The notes beneath the pieces were generated by a model. It did no database searches and was not told the origin of the DNA. It saw nothing but the letters and a program-made list of their open reading frames with translations. Positions 25,716 to 35,243 of a DNA stretch of 64,000 nt are shown here, piece after piece (positions within the stretch are counted from its first letter, which is position 1; each line of letters starts with the position of its first letter). A program made the position numbers and the translations under genes. The stretch is from JAJDXO01 sp965221855. Its GTDB lineage: Bacteria > Pseudomonadota > Alphaproteobacteria > Rhodospirillales > UBA2165. Where the stretch lies: positions 310,001-374,000 of the forward strand of contig CBDCSV010000010.1 of the NCBI GenBank assembly GCA_965221855.1. Direction: 5' to 3'.

Positions 25716-26011
25716 CTCGAATAGCAGACCCCGGCGTTGATCCCTCTATCCCCGGTCCAAACCGGCAGGCCCGGAGCCGCCCGCTCGTCCGCTGAACGGC
25801 AAAACACGCCTCCAGACGGTGAATCTGCCCGACCTGACCGTACGGCGAAAGCAATCACACCAGTTCCCCATCGCTCCAATGGAAAACCCGCCTCCCGAGC
25901 ACCAATCCATCCCAGGCTCAGCGCCTATCAGGGAATCAAGGTTTCATATATCAATAAATTCAGTATATTGTGATTTCTAATAGTCATTAACCCTAACCAT
26001 GGAAAAAACTA
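25716..26011. other. gene-free stretch before the poly-C gene
   Basis: I see no supported gene. The right part (25935-26011) is notably AT-rich (ATATATCAATAAATTCAG region) and probably contains the promoter of the next gene. Confidence 0.5.
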
Positions 26012-26617
26012 ATGAATGCAATAAGTCCCCCCCCCCCATCACTTAAACGACTGACGGCCCCCGCCATCGTGCTTGCGGCACTGATGCTTTCTCCGCTAAC
26101 TTCAGCAAGGGCGCAAATGGATTTTTCTAAAACTGTTGATACCACCGTGGTTGCCAAGAACGAATCGCAGGCGATAGCGGCTTGGGGCCAGCACGTCTGT
26201 ATCACTGCTACTCTGAACGCAGACGGCCGTTCTGGTGTCGCATCTATCGGGTATGGTATAACAACTGATGATGATGGAGATCCTCTTACTCCTAGAATAG
26301 CTGGAACAGAAAATATTAACGCGTGGAACATCGTCAAAGACACTGCGGGATACCCGGGCAATAGATACAAGGATTTCTATGGAAATCCTACCAACGTCTT
26401 CCGCGGTGTCACTGTTGCGGATGGCGAAGATCATATTGGGAACGTATACTGGATATCGACTAGTGCGACCAAAGGCTCAGGTACGTTCAAGGCGATGCAG
26501 CCAAAAGGTTATGGTCGAAAAAATCAACTATGGGTAGAGATTGATACCCCCAACATCAAGGTCAACCGGTACCAGAGTTTGGAGACTGGAAAAATTGGAA
26601 ATTGCGGCGGCTTTTAA
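26012..26617 (+). CDS. hypothetical secreted protein with a C11 tract at its start
   Basis: The 201-residue protein has a signal peptide (hydrophobic LTAPAIVLAALMLSPLTSAR, cleavage near ARAQ) and a mature domain of about 165 residues with a single internal Cys (HVCITATL) and one near the C-terminus (GNCGGF), perhaps a disulfide. Codons 6-9 contain eleven consecutive C bases (26027-26037). Loss or gain of one C would shift the frame right after the start. A second ATG at 25999 in another frame would enter the main frame if one C were lost. Base composition is less GC-rich than the backbone, suggesting transfer. I do not recognise the family. Confidence 0.7.
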   Translation: MNAISPPPPSLKRLTAPAIVLAALMLSPLTSARAQMDFSKTVDTTVVAKNESQAIAAWGQHVCITATLNADGRSGVASIGYGITTDDDGDPLTPRIAGTENINAWNIVKDTAGYPGNRYKDFYGNPTNVFRGVTVADGEDHIGNVYWISTSATKGSGTFKAMQPKGYGRKNQLWVEIDTPNIKVNRYQSLETGKIGNCGGF

Positions 26618-26733
26618 TGTAGTTCGCCATCCAGAAAGTAGGCAAAATGCCTAAGAGCTTGACCTTAAAACCGAGTGGCCTCGCGACATGTGGTATATCC
26701 GAGTCGGTCACCACGCCGGACGAGGAGGCCCAC

Positions 26734-27771
26734 ATGTCTTGGAACGAGGCCACTCATGCCCAGTATAGCCGCTCATGCGGTCGTTACGAAAGTGATGTCA
26801 CGGATGAGGAGTGGGAGGTGGTCGCGCCATTTCTCGGTGAGCCTTCGGCGCGGGGCCGTCCGCGAACGACGGATCTTCGGGAGGTCTTCGACGCGATCCA
26901 GTACATGCTGGCGACGGGCTGCCAGTGGCGGGCAATTCCCAAGTGTTTTCTGCCGTTTACGACGGTTCAGAACTACTTTTACGGCTGGCGCGACAGCGGT
27001 ATCCTCGGCCACATGCTGGATGCGCTGCGCCGGCAGGCGCGAGAACTGGCGGGACGCGCCTCGGAGCCGACGGCGGCCGCAATCGACAGTCAGTCCGTGA
27101 GGACGACGGAGAGCGGCGGCCCCGCAGGCTATGATGCCGGGAAGAAGGTCAACGGGCGCAAGCGTCACATGACGGTCGACGCCGAGGGGCTCCCGATTGA
27201 GATCCAGGTTCACACGGCCGACGTGCAGGATCGTGACGGCGCGCCGGACGTCATCCTCGCGATGATGGAGAAAGCGCCGGCGGTGACCAAGCTGTGGGCG
27301 GACGGCGGGTATCGGGGTCCGAAACTCGAACGGGCGCTGGCGGAACCGAGAATGGAAAACCTCATCGAGATCGTGGAAAAGCCGAAGGGGGTCAAGGAGT
27401 TTACCGTACTGTATCGTCGCTGGGTCGTGGAGCGCACCTTCGCCTGGAGCGGCGGGTGGCGCGGGTGGCAACACCTTGAAAATGAAAAGTTGCTTATAAA
27501 AATAACTTATGATTCAAGCTCAAAACCGCCTAATCCGAGGCAAGGAAAGGCACTGCGAGCGCGTTTCGGGGTCCGGGTAATGCCTAGTGGTATGTTCGGT
27601 TTTATGGATTCCACCGGGGGCGAGGAGTGCAATTACGAGAGGTGCCTGCGAAACGTGGCGATATGTCCCCCGACTCCTCAAGACGACATTGGGCAACGCG
27701 CTTCGCGGACCCCTCACGGGGCGCGTAGCGTCGTTAGGTTATATCCACTAGGCCCGAAAATAGGGAGATAA
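26734..27771 (+). CDS. IS5-family transposase with an altered C-terminus
   Basis: The start at 26734 has GAGGAGG before it. Residues about 20-230 are a recognisable IS5 DDE transposase: DVTDEEWEVVAPFLGEPSAR, ATGCQWRAIPK, AAAIDSQSVRTTESGG (Asp), GRKRHMTVDAEGLPIEIQVH, WADGGYRG (Asp), and YRRWVVERTFAW (Glu). After FAW the family sequence normally continues for about 40 residues; here it is replaced by about 110 unrelated residues from low-complexity DNA. The element has therefore lost its right end and is probably inactive. No clear terminal repeats were found. Confidence 0.8.
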   Translation: MSWNEATHAQYSRSCGRYESDVTDEEWEVVAPFLGEPSARGRPRTTDLREVFDAIQYMLATGCQWRAIPKCFLPFTTVQNYFYGWRDSGILGHMLDALRRQARELAGRASEPTAAAIDSQSVRTTESGGPAGYDAGKKVNGRKRHMTVDAEGLPIEIQVHTADVQDRDGAPDVILAMMEKAPAVTKLWADGGYRGPKLERALAEPRMENLIEIVEKPKGVKEFTVLYRRWVVERTFAWSGGWRGWQHLENEKLLIKITYDSSSKPPNPRQGKALRARFGVRVMPSGMFGFMDSTGGEECNYERCLRNVAICPPTPQDDIGQRASRTPHGARSVVRLYPLGPKIGR

Positions 27772-27775
27772 GATC

Positions 27776-28264
27776 ATGAACATAAAACGTCCATTATTGC
27801 TTGCCGGCTTCATTCTGGTTTTCGCTGGAACAGCGCATGCAAACTGTTTCGAACAGATTTCTCTCGGTGAATATCCACTGGGTGAATGGTCGGATGCTGG
27901 TCGCACGTGGGTCGTATCCGACACTGTCGGGTCCTTTTCCGATTTTGTCACGACACTCTCCGCGGCGGAAACACAGAAAGACACCCTCATCGGCCAGTGT
28001 TCAGAAAAGGGGAACGCCGTCATTGCCGAGGTCGAAAAGCGTCTGAACGAACGGAAAACCGGCCTTGGCACCGAATTTGACAAAACGTGTACCGATTCGG
28101 TAATCTGCCCAATGATTCGTGCCATTACGATTCAGTCACAGGAACGTGAGATTGATCAGGAAATCGGCAGAATGAAATCGTGGTATCGGGCAGGTATCGA
28201 CCGATGCGAGAGGCATTTCAATTATATGTTCAATACACTGTCTCGTCTCCTATGCTCACAGTAA
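27776..28264 (+). CDS. hypothetical secreted cysteine-containing protein
   Basis: The 162-residue protein has a signal peptide (MNIKRPLLLAGFILVFAGTA, cleavage near AHAN) and a mature region of predicted helices with Cys at about residues 23, 75, 102, 109, 141 and 160. That is an even number and could form disulfides. The sequence is less GC-rich than the flanks. GGGAGATAAGATC before the ATG is a good ribosome site. Family not recognised. It stands between two damaged IS elements. Confidence 0.7.
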   Translation: MNIKRPLLLAGFILVFAGTAHANCFEQISLGEYPLGEWSDAGRTWVVSDTVGSFSDFVTTLSAAETQKDTLIGQCSEKGNAVIAEVEKRLNERKTGLGTEFDKTCTDSVICPMIRAITIQSQEREIDQEIGRMKSWYRAGIDRCERHFNYMFNTLSRLLCSQ

Positions 28265-28387
28265 AACTACGGAAAGGGCTCGTGCTCAGCCAGTGCTTTT
28301 ACGGGCGCGGATCACGCTAGTGGATAAAATCTGATGATTGAATCCCGAAGAAGATTCCGAGCTAGTGGGATTGTGCGAGTGTGGCGC

Positions 28388-29026
28388 ATGCGGCTGGGAA
28401 TCAGCATTGATCTTTCTTCCGCTGACCGGCAGCGGCTCGAAGCGCTGGTGCGGGACCGGAACACGGCGCATCTGGGGCGCGTTCGGCCTGCAGCCGCACC
28501 GTTCCTAGACGTTCAAGCTGTCCTCGGACCCGCTCTTCGTCGACAAGGTGCGGGATATCGTCGGGCTCTCTCTGTTTGCGGCGCTCGACGTCGCCACCGG
28601 CGCCGTCATCGGCAAGTGCTATCGCCGCCACCGGGCGAGGGAGTTCCTCGACTTCCTCAAGGTGATCGACCGAAACGTCCCCGACGGACTGGACATCCAC
28701 ATCGTCATGGACAACTACGCCACCCACAAGACCCCGGCGGTCAAGGCCTGGCTGGCGCGGCGGCCGCACTGGCACGTCCACTTCACGCCGACTTCCGCCT
28801 CGTGGCTCAACCAGGTGGAACGCTGTTCGCCGAACTGACCCGCAAGCATTTGCAGCGCGGCTCGCACCGCTCGACCCGATAGCTCGAGAACGACATTTGC
28901 GCCCTCATCGACAAGAACAACGAAAACCCCAAGCCCTTCAAATGGACCAAGTCCGCCGACGACATCCTCGCCGCTGTCAAACTCTTCTGCCTCCGCGTCG
29001 ATCAAAACTTATGTAACGAACTTTAG
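28388..29026 (+). pseudogene. IS630-family transposase pseudogene with several lesions
   Basis: Fragments align in order to one IS630 type: MRLGISIDLSSADRQRLEAL, then a gap, FGLQPHRS-stop-TFKLSSDPLF, then VDKVRDIVGL joined directly to SLFAALDVATGAVIGKCYRR with the first-Asp segment missing. These are followed by HIVMDNYATHKTPAVKAWLA, TPTSASWLNQVER, a one-base deletion (CGCTGTTC for CGCTGGTTC), and a second stop (CGATAG). Two internal deletions, two stops and one frameshift mean it is dead. Confidence 0.85.
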
Positions 29027-29240
29027 ATTCAGGTGACTAGTGTCCTGCTTTTCAAATTTTTGCTGATTTTCTTTTGTCGTTCTGAGGTGTCCAGGGTGCG
29101 CAGACAGAAGCGTTTGATGGTGGCGAGAAAGCGTGTGTTGGGTGGCATAGAGGGGGCTAGGGATGATTTGGGTTCGCCATGGGGTTTGAGTGGTATTCGC
29201 TTCGTCGCACATGGCCGGATTATCGCACGGTGCCGGATTG

Positions 29241-30650
29241 ATGATCCGTTTCGGCGCGGTCGTCTTTCTTGTGTGTGTTTGGGTGCCGCTTCCGGCGTCC
29301 GCCCAGACGTCGTCGGTGGCGGATGAGCTTCCCGGTTGCGGCGGCAACGTTTGCGAGTTGACGCTGAAGGAGGCGATCGGGCTTGCGCTTGAGCGCAACC
29401 GGCCGTTTCTCGACAGCCGGCTCGACCGGGAGGCGCAGCGGTTTTCGCTGGATTTGGCCGAGGACCGCTGGACCCCCAAGGTCACCGTCGGGCCCTTCGC
29501 CAGTGATGACCGGCGGGGCATTCAGCAGGCAGGCGTCGGCGCGCGGACGGTCATGCGGGTTCCCACCGGCGGCGAACTCTCGCTCGGCTGGGAAGAGACC
29601 CTTTCCAGGATGTCCGAAGGGTCCGGTTCGCAGACCTTCGGCTTCACCCAGCCCTTGCTGAAAGGCGCGGGGACGGGTATCGACAGCGTGTCGGTGCGTC
29701 AGGCGCGGCTCCAGGAGCGGATCAACATCCTCGTCTTCCGGAAGACGGCGGCGGATCTGGTGGTTTCCGTCATTGGAGCGTACCGGAAGTTGATCGGCGC
29801 GGTTCGGCAGGTGGAAAACGGGGAGGCCTCGTTGCGGCGCGCCCGTGAACAGCTTGAGGCGACGCGTGCGCTGGTTGGCGCGGGGCGCGTGGCGGCGCGC
29901 GAAGCCGGGCGGTCCGAGGCGGCGGTCGCCAACCGGGAGCTTTCGCTGGTCCAGGCGCGGAACAGCCTGGACGCCGCGCAATTCGCGTTGATCGACATTC
30001 TGGAGCTGGATAGCCGGATCCGCATCCGTCCGCTGGAGGAACTGAAGGCCGGGCAACGGGACGCCGCCCTTGCGCCGGCGCTTGAAGACGTGCTGCGACA
30101 GCGCACCGATTACCGCCAGGCCGTTTTGGCTGTCGAGAGCGCCGGGATCGCGCTGAGGGTCGCCAAAAACAACCTGCTTCCGGATCTCGCCCTCAAGTTC
30201 ACCTGGACCCACAACGACTTCGGCATCGCGACGAACCAGATACGGATTGACGCCACGGTGCCGCTGAACGACCGGGCGCCCGAGCTTGCGCATCTGCGGG
30301 CCCGCAACGCGCTCAGGAAGGCGGAAAGAAACGTCGCCGAGCTTCGCGCGTCGATCGGCGCGGCACTCAGCCAGGCGGTGAACGATGTCGCGGCGGGGCT
30401 CCGCGTGGCCGAACTGGCGCGCGATGCGCGGGTTCTGGCGGAGCGCAACCTTTCGGTGGAGGAGGCCAAGTTCGGCCAGGGCCTGTCGTCCACCTTCGAG
30501 GTGACGTCCTCCGAGGAGGAACTGGTCCAGGCGGAGGAGGCGGAGAGGAACGCCATCGTCTCCTATCTCGATACGCTGACGCGGCTCGACCAGACCGCCG
30601 GACGGACCCTGGAGCGCTGGAGCATCCGGATCGAGGCGGCGGCGCGATGA
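29241..30650 (+). CDS. TolC-family outer membrane efflux protein (copy 2)
   Basis: This is the same 469-residue channel protein as at 17390-18799. The region upstream differs: instead of an IS66 end, 29041-29189 carries native-looking, T-rich sequence, so this copy is the more likely to have its original promoter. No clear -35/-10 pair was picked out. The ATGA overlap with the adaptor gene is preserved. Confidence 0.9.
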   Translation: MIRFGAVVFLVCVWVPLPASAQTSSVADELPGCGGNVCELTLKEAIGLALERNRPFLDSRLDREAQRFSLDLAEDRWTPKVTVGPFASDDRRGIQQAGVGARTVMRVPTGGELSLGWEETLSRMSEGSGSQTFGFTQPLLKGAGTGIDSVSVRQARLQERINILVFRKTAADLVVSVIGAYRKLIGAVRQVENGEASLRRAREQLEATRALVGAGRVAAREAGRSEAAVANRELSLVQARNSLDAAQFALIDILELDSRIRIRPLEELKAGQRDAALAPALEDVLRQRTDYRQAVLAVESAGIALRVAKNNLLPDLALKFTWTHNDFGIATNQIRIDATVPLNDRAPELAHLRARNALRKAERNVAELRASIGAALSQAVNDVAAGLRVAELARDARVLAERNLSVEEAKFGQGLSSTFEVTSSEEELVQAEEAERNAIVSYLDTLTRLDQTAGRTLERWSIRIEAAAR

Positions 30651-32398
30651 CGGACCGCGATCCCGGCATCTACCGTGCGCTGATGGAGAACCTGTCCGAC
30701 GGGGTGACCGTCATCGATTTCGACGGGTCGGTCAGGATGGCGAACACGGCGTTCCGCCGGATGTTCGGGCTCGGCCCCGACGAGGTGGCCGGGCACTCCT
30801 TAGGGGAGCTTTTCGTCGCGTTCGAAGGCTTCGACGAGTTCACCGAGATCGTTTTCGACGCCGTCGCCGAACGCGGGGAGAGCGTGCGGCGCATTGTACG
30901 GATACAGGCCAACGGGGAGAGCCGGTCGCTGTCCGTCACCACGTCCTGTCTCATGGAGGGCGGGGAGCGGGCGGCGGTGATCGTCGTCGTCTCCGACATC
31001 ACCGAAGTTCGCGAACTGCGCGAGACCGAACTGCGCCAGGCGGCGGTCATCGAGACGCAACTGGGCGAACTCCAGGACGCCTATCGCGACCTCGAAGCCC
31101 GGAACGAGGCGCTCTCGACGATGATCCGGCGCGTCCGCGTGGCGCGCGGCGGGGCGATGCTGATCGTCGTGGCGCTGTTTCTCGCCATCGGCGCCTGGTA
31201 TGTGCGGCCGCTGGACCTGTTCAGCGCCACCGCCGCGCTGGACGCCAGCCCGGGCGCCGGGGCCGGCGCGCCGCCGACCGTGACCGTCCGGCCGCGCGAT
31301 TTCCAGTCCACCATCGCGCTCAGGGGCAATCTGGCGCCGGGCCGCGTCGCCCGGATCGTCAGCCCGATCGAAAGCCATGTGAGCGCGGCGCATGCCGCGC
31401 CCGGGGATCGGGTGGCGGCGGGCGACCCGCTGGTCGATCTCGACACCGGCCAACTGGTCGTGGAACACCGGCGGGCTCAGGTCGAACATATCAAGGCGCG
31501 GGACCGGCTTGCCGAGATCGAGAACTGGGAGAACAGCGGCGGCATGGCGCGCGCCCGACGCGCCCTCAGGCGGGCTAAGATTGCGCTCGACGATGCCGAG
31601 CGCAATCTTAGCCGGACCGCCTTCCTGCTGGAGCGGGGGCTCGTTCCCGCCTCGCAGCACGAGGATGCGCGGCGGCAACAGCAGAGCCGGGCGCTGGATA
31701 TCGAGGAGGCCCGGCGGGAGTTGAAGGCGGTGGAGGTGAAGGGCGACGACGAGGCCCGGCGGGTGGCGCGGCTGGAGGCGCGGACGGCCGAGGAACGCCT
31801 GCGTGCGCAGGCGGAGAAGCTGGACCGGACGCGGATCGTCGCGCCGATCGCCGGGGTTGTCATGGCGGCGGAGGGCCCGAAGGCCAAGCCGCTGACGAAG
31901 GGCCGGCCCGTGACACAGGGGGAGTTGATGCTGAGTATCGCGGACCTGGAACGCCTCTCCGTGTCCACGCGAGTGGACGAGGCGGATATCAGGAAGGTTA
32001 AGGCTGGCCAGAAGGCCTGGATCACCGGCCCCGGATTTCCCGGTCTCAGGGTCGAGGGCGCCGTCGCCCGCGTTGCCTCGCAAACCGACAGCAGGACGCG
32101 GCGGCGCGGCGCGCCGCAATTCGAGGTCGAGGTCGCCCTGGACAGGCTGGACGCGCAGGCCCGAGACCGGCTGCGGGTCGGCATGTCGGCCCATGTCACC
32201 ATCGTCGTCTACCGCCGCCCGGCCGCCTTGACGGTCCCCATCGACGCGGTGGAGCATGAAGGCGGCCAGACCTGGCTGAACGTCCTCGGGGACGGCGGCG
32301 CGGAGCGGCGCCGGGTCCAACTCGGCCTCACCACGCTCGACTCGGTCGAGGTGGTGACGGGGCTGTCCCCCGGCGACAAGGTCGTCCTCGCCCGATGA
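30647..32398 (+). CDS. PAS domain fused to HlyD-type periplasmic adaptor (copy 2)
   Basis: Identical in translation to 18796-20547: PAS domain, coiled coil, one membrane helix, then a membrane-fusion adaptor. Preservation of the full PAS frame in both copies argues that the fusion is real and not a sequencing artefact, although homogenisation of the copies weakens that argument. Confidence 0.88.
   Translation: MTDRDPGIYRALMENLSDGVTVIDFDGSVRMANTAFRRMFGLGPDEVAGHSLGELFVAFEGFDEFTEIVFDAVAERGESVRRIVRIQANGESRSLSVTTSCLMEGGERAAVIVVVSDITEVRELRETELRQAAVIETQLGELQDAYRDLEARNEALSTMIRRVRVARGGAMLIVVALFLAIGAWYVRPLDLFSATAALDASPGAGAGAPPTVTVRPRDFQSTIALRGNLAPGRVARIVSPIESHVSAAHAAPGDRVAAGDPLVDLDTGQLVVEHRRAQVEHIKARDRLAEIENWENSGGMARARRALRRAKIALDDAERNLSRTAFLLERGLVPASQHEDARRQQQSRALDIEEARRELKAVEVKGDDEARRVARLEARTAEERLRAQAEKLDRTRIVAPIAGVVMAAEGPKAKPLTKGRPVTQGELMLSIADLERLSVSTRVDEADIRKVKAGQKAWITGPGFPGLRVEGAVARVASQTDSRTRRRGAPQFEVEVALDRLDAQARDRLRVGMSAHVTIVVYRRPAALTVPIDAVEHEGGQTWLNVLGDGGAERRRVQLGLTTLDSVEVVTGLSPGDKVVLAR
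31573..31613. repeat. perfect 17-bp-arm hairpin inside the adaptor gene (copy 2)
   Basis: Same structure as 19722-19762: arms GGCTAAGATTGCGCTCG and CGAGCGCAATCTTAGCC with a 7-base loop. Confidence 0.85.
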
Positions 32399-32435
32399 CG
32401 GCGGGCGGGACAGGGCCGCGCGGACGCCTGACGGG

Positions 32436-33155
32436 ATGCTGAGACTGACCGATATCCGGCGGTCCTACCGGGTCGGACCTGTCACCGCCGAGGTCCTGCG
32501 GGGCGTCGACCTGGAGGTCCGTGCGGGCGACCTGATGTCGATCATGGGACCTTCGGGAAGCGGCAAGACGACGCTCATGAACATCATCGGCCTGTTGGAC
32601 CGCCCGACCTCGGGCACCTGCGTCGTGGACGGGCGCGACGTCTCCGGGCTCCGGGACGATGAACTGTCCGCGCTCAGGAACCGGCATATCGGCTTCGTGT
32701 TCCAGTCCTTCCACCTGCTGCCGCGGCTGACGGCGATGGAGAACGTCTGCCTGCCGCTGGTCTACCGGGGCACCGGACGGCCCGAGATGCGCCGCCGCGC
32801 GGAGGAGGTGCTGGAGCGCGTCGGCATGGCGGACCACACCGGCCACCGGCCGGACCAGCTTTCCGGCGGGCAGAAGCAGAGAGTGGCCATCGCCCGGGCG
32901 CTGGCGGGCGAACCCGCGCTGCTGCTGGCCGACGAGCCCACCGGCGCGCTCGACGACGACACGGCCGGCGAGGTGATGGCGCTGCTCCGCCGGCTGAACG
33001 AAGAGCGGAGCGTCACGATCCTGATCATCACGCACGACCCGTCGGTCGCGGTCCAGTGCGCGCGGCAGACGCGCATTCGCGACGGCCGGCTTTTGGAGCA
33101 AACGGCCGGGCTCGCGGGCGGCGCACCGCGAGCCGCGACGGCGGCCGGGCTGTAA
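32436..33155 (+). CDS. MacB/LolD-like ABC transporter ATPase (copy 2)
   Basis: Same 239-residue protein as 20585-21304, with all ATPase motifs intact. It is the third gene of the four-gene cassette. Confidence 0.95.
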   Translation: MLRLTDIRRSYRVGPVTAEVLRGVDLEVRAGDLMSIMGPSGSGKTTLMNIIGLLDRPTSGTCVVDGRDVSGLRDDELSALRNRHIGFVFQSFHLLPRLTAMENVCLPLVYRGTGRPEMRRRAEEVLERVGMADHTGHRPDQLSGGQKQRVAIARALAGEPALLLADEPTGALDDDTAGEVMALLRRLNEERSVTILIITHDPSVAVQCARQTRIRDGRLLEQTAGLAGGAPRAATAAGL

Positions 33156-33171
33156 AGCGGGCGTCCGGACG

Positions 33172-34371
33172 ATGCTCAGACTATTCCAGATCCTGACGGC
33201 CAATGCCCGGGAAGCGGTCGAAAGCCTGCGCCGGGCGCGGCTGCGCACGGTGCTGGGCCTGGTCGGCGTCATGATCGGTATTTCCTCGGTCATCGCGATG
33301 GTCTCGCTGGGCGAGATCGCCAAGGAGCAGGCCCGCAATCAGTTCGAGGCGCTCGGCACCGACATTTTGGTCATCCGAGAGGTCGCCCGGGGCCGCGCGG
33401 CGAGAATCTCCCTGGCGGACGCCCTGCAAGTGGAAGCGGCCGTGCCGTCCATTGCCGAGGCGGCGCCCAGGATATTGGGAAACGGCACCTTCCGCTTCGC
33501 CGGCAGACGGGTCGGGAACGGGTCGGTCCAGGGCGTCACTCGGTCCTTCGCAAGCGTGAACAAGCTCGCGCTCCAGGAAGGCCGGTTCATTTCCAACCTG
33601 GATACCGGCAGATACTGGTGCGTCGTCGGCGCCGAGGTCGCCGGGAAAATGCGTGCGGCGGGCGCGGACCACATCATCGGGGCGCTCCTGGAAGTCGACG
33701 AGGTTCTCTTCACCGTCGTGGGCGTGCTGGAGAGCAAGGAGGAGAGCTACGTGCTGCCGGTCCAGGTGAACGCGGACAAATCCATCTTCGTGCCGATAAC
33801 CACGTCACGGCGGCTTGCGCGAGATTTCGGCATTGAGGTCATCGTCGCCCGCTCGCGTGCCGGCGTCCACCACGAGGCCGCGGTGGAGGACGTCCGCTCG
33901 TTTTTCCGCAAACGGGCGCCCGATCTCGGCCTCGGTATCGTCACCGCCAAGGAACTGATCGCCCGGATGGAAGCCCAGATGGGCATCTTCACTCTGTTGC
34001 TCGGCGCGGTGGGGAGTATCTCCCTGATCGTCGGTGGCATCGGCATCATGAACATCATGCTGGTCTCCGTCGCCGAACGGCGCGCGGAAATCGCCATCCG
34101 CCGGGCGCTCGGGGCCAGGCAACGGGACATACGAAGCCAGTTCCTGATCGAATCCGTCATCCTGACCGTGACCGGCGGCGTGCTCGGCATCCTGCTCGGC
34201 CTCGCCGCGACATGGACCATCTGCCGCTTCACCGGCTGGGACTTCCTGATCTCCGGCCTCTCCGTTACAAGCGGCCTCGGCACGGCCGCCACGGTCGGAC
34301 TGTTCTTCGGCTTACAGCCCGCACACCAAGCCTCGAAACTCGATCCCATCGCGGGCCTCCAGGGCAAGTGA
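33172..34371 (+). CDS. MacB/FtsX-family ABC permease (copy 2)
   Basis: Same 399-residue permease as 21321-22520, intact. The following 277 bp (34372-34648) lie between convergent genes and show no gene. Confidence 0.93.
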   Translation: MLRLFQILTANAREAVESLRRARLRTVLGLVGVMIGISSVIAMVSLGEIAKEQARNQFEALGTDILVIREVARGRAARISLADALQVEAAVPSIAEAAPRILGNGTFRFAGRRVGNGSVQGVTRSFASVNKLALQEGRFISNLDTGRYWCVVGAEVAGKMRAAGADHIIGALLEVDEVLFTVVGVLESKEESYVLPVQVNADKSIFVPITTSRRLARDFGIEVIVARSRAGVHHEAAVEDVRSFFRKRAPDLGLGIVTAKELIARMEAQMGIFTLLLGAVGSISLIVGGIGIMNIMLVSVAERRAEIAIRRALGARQRDIRSQFLIESVILTVTGGVLGILLGLAATWTICRFTGWDFLISGLSVTSGLGTAATVGLFFGLQPAHQASKLDPIAGLQGK

Positions 34372-34648
34372 GACGCCACCAATAACGGCCGGCAACCGTG
34401 CAAACCAATCCGCGCACCGACCGGGACCGCGGGCCGCAAGGCGGTTAAGGCGTCAGGCCGTCCCGTAACCCGCCGCCCGGTTGCGGTGGTTCAGGCCGCC
34501 GGAAGCGAAAGAGGCACCAACCATGGCCGCCATCACCCTCCCGTCGGGCAAATCGTCATCTGGCGCGGACTCTCTCGATTGAACGACATCACCCTCGGTG
34601 AAACACTGCAAATCAACGATGTGGGTAATTGAAAGTGAACCCGAAAGC

Positions 34649-35155
34649 TTACCCGCCAGACCGCCGCCCTTGGCCAACGCCCCACACGTTCCGAATTTGA
34701 GCACGCACTGTCTTCGCCTCGGGAAGGCCATTGACCACCCAACGCCCGGTCCACACATACTGGCCCCAGGTCTTTCCGTAGCCGTAAGTCTGAGCGTCGG
34801 ACAACACCAGCTTAAAATGCTCGTTGTCAATGACGTTATCCTTGAAGGTCTTGACCCGAACCTGTGCAAACCGCTTTCCTGCGGGAAACACGACATAGCC
34901 CTGTTTGGCTTGGTAGTCCGTGCCGGCCTTGGCGGTGCCGTCCTGCGTGCGGTAGGCGTACCGGAGATCGAAATCTAAAGTACGGGACAATACGAATTCG
35001 AAAATCGCGTCCTCGCCTTCACTGACCCGGATGTTCGGTGCCTTCAACTGCGCCGTGACACCCAAAACAGGCCTTGTCTCCATTGCCTCAACCGGTGTTG
35101 CCAGCGCCGCCAGCATGAGGCCAGCCACGAGAAGAAGCCCCCCCGCCTTTTTCAT
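34649..35155 (-). CDS. secreted single Calx-beta domain protein (copy 2)
   Basis: Same 168-residue protein as 22798-23304. The identity with copy 1 ends 21 bp upstream of the start codon, so the two genes have different promoter regions. Here a hairpin-like AGCCCGGATATTTCATGAAA with TATCCGGGCT follows (about 35199-35226), which copy 1 lacks. The copies could therefore be expressed differently. Confidence 0.85.
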   Translation of the reverse strand: MKKAGGLLLVAGLMLAALATPVEAMETRPVLGVTAQLKAPNIRVSEGEDAIFEFVLSRTLDFDLRYAYRTQDGTAKAGTDYQAKQGYVVFPAGKRFAQVRVKTFKDNVIDNEHFKLVLSDAQTYGYGKTWGQYVWTGRWVVNGLPEAKTVRAQIRNVWGVGQGRRSGG

Positions 35156-35243
35156 GAATCCACTCCGTTTATACATTATACTTACTCCTCTTCTCTAGCC
35201 CGGATATTTCATGAAATATCCGGGCTAACCATGTTTGAAATTA

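Larger units (their letters stand above)
29199..35176. repeat. 5978-bp direct duplication, copy 2 (export cassette)
   Basis: Partner of 17348-23325, offset 11851 bp, no indel seen. The first mismatch on the left is 29198 (C against T) and on the right 35177 (T against C). Upstream of it (29041-29189) the copy keeps about 28 bp that copy 1 lacks, and no IS66. Confidence 0.93.
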
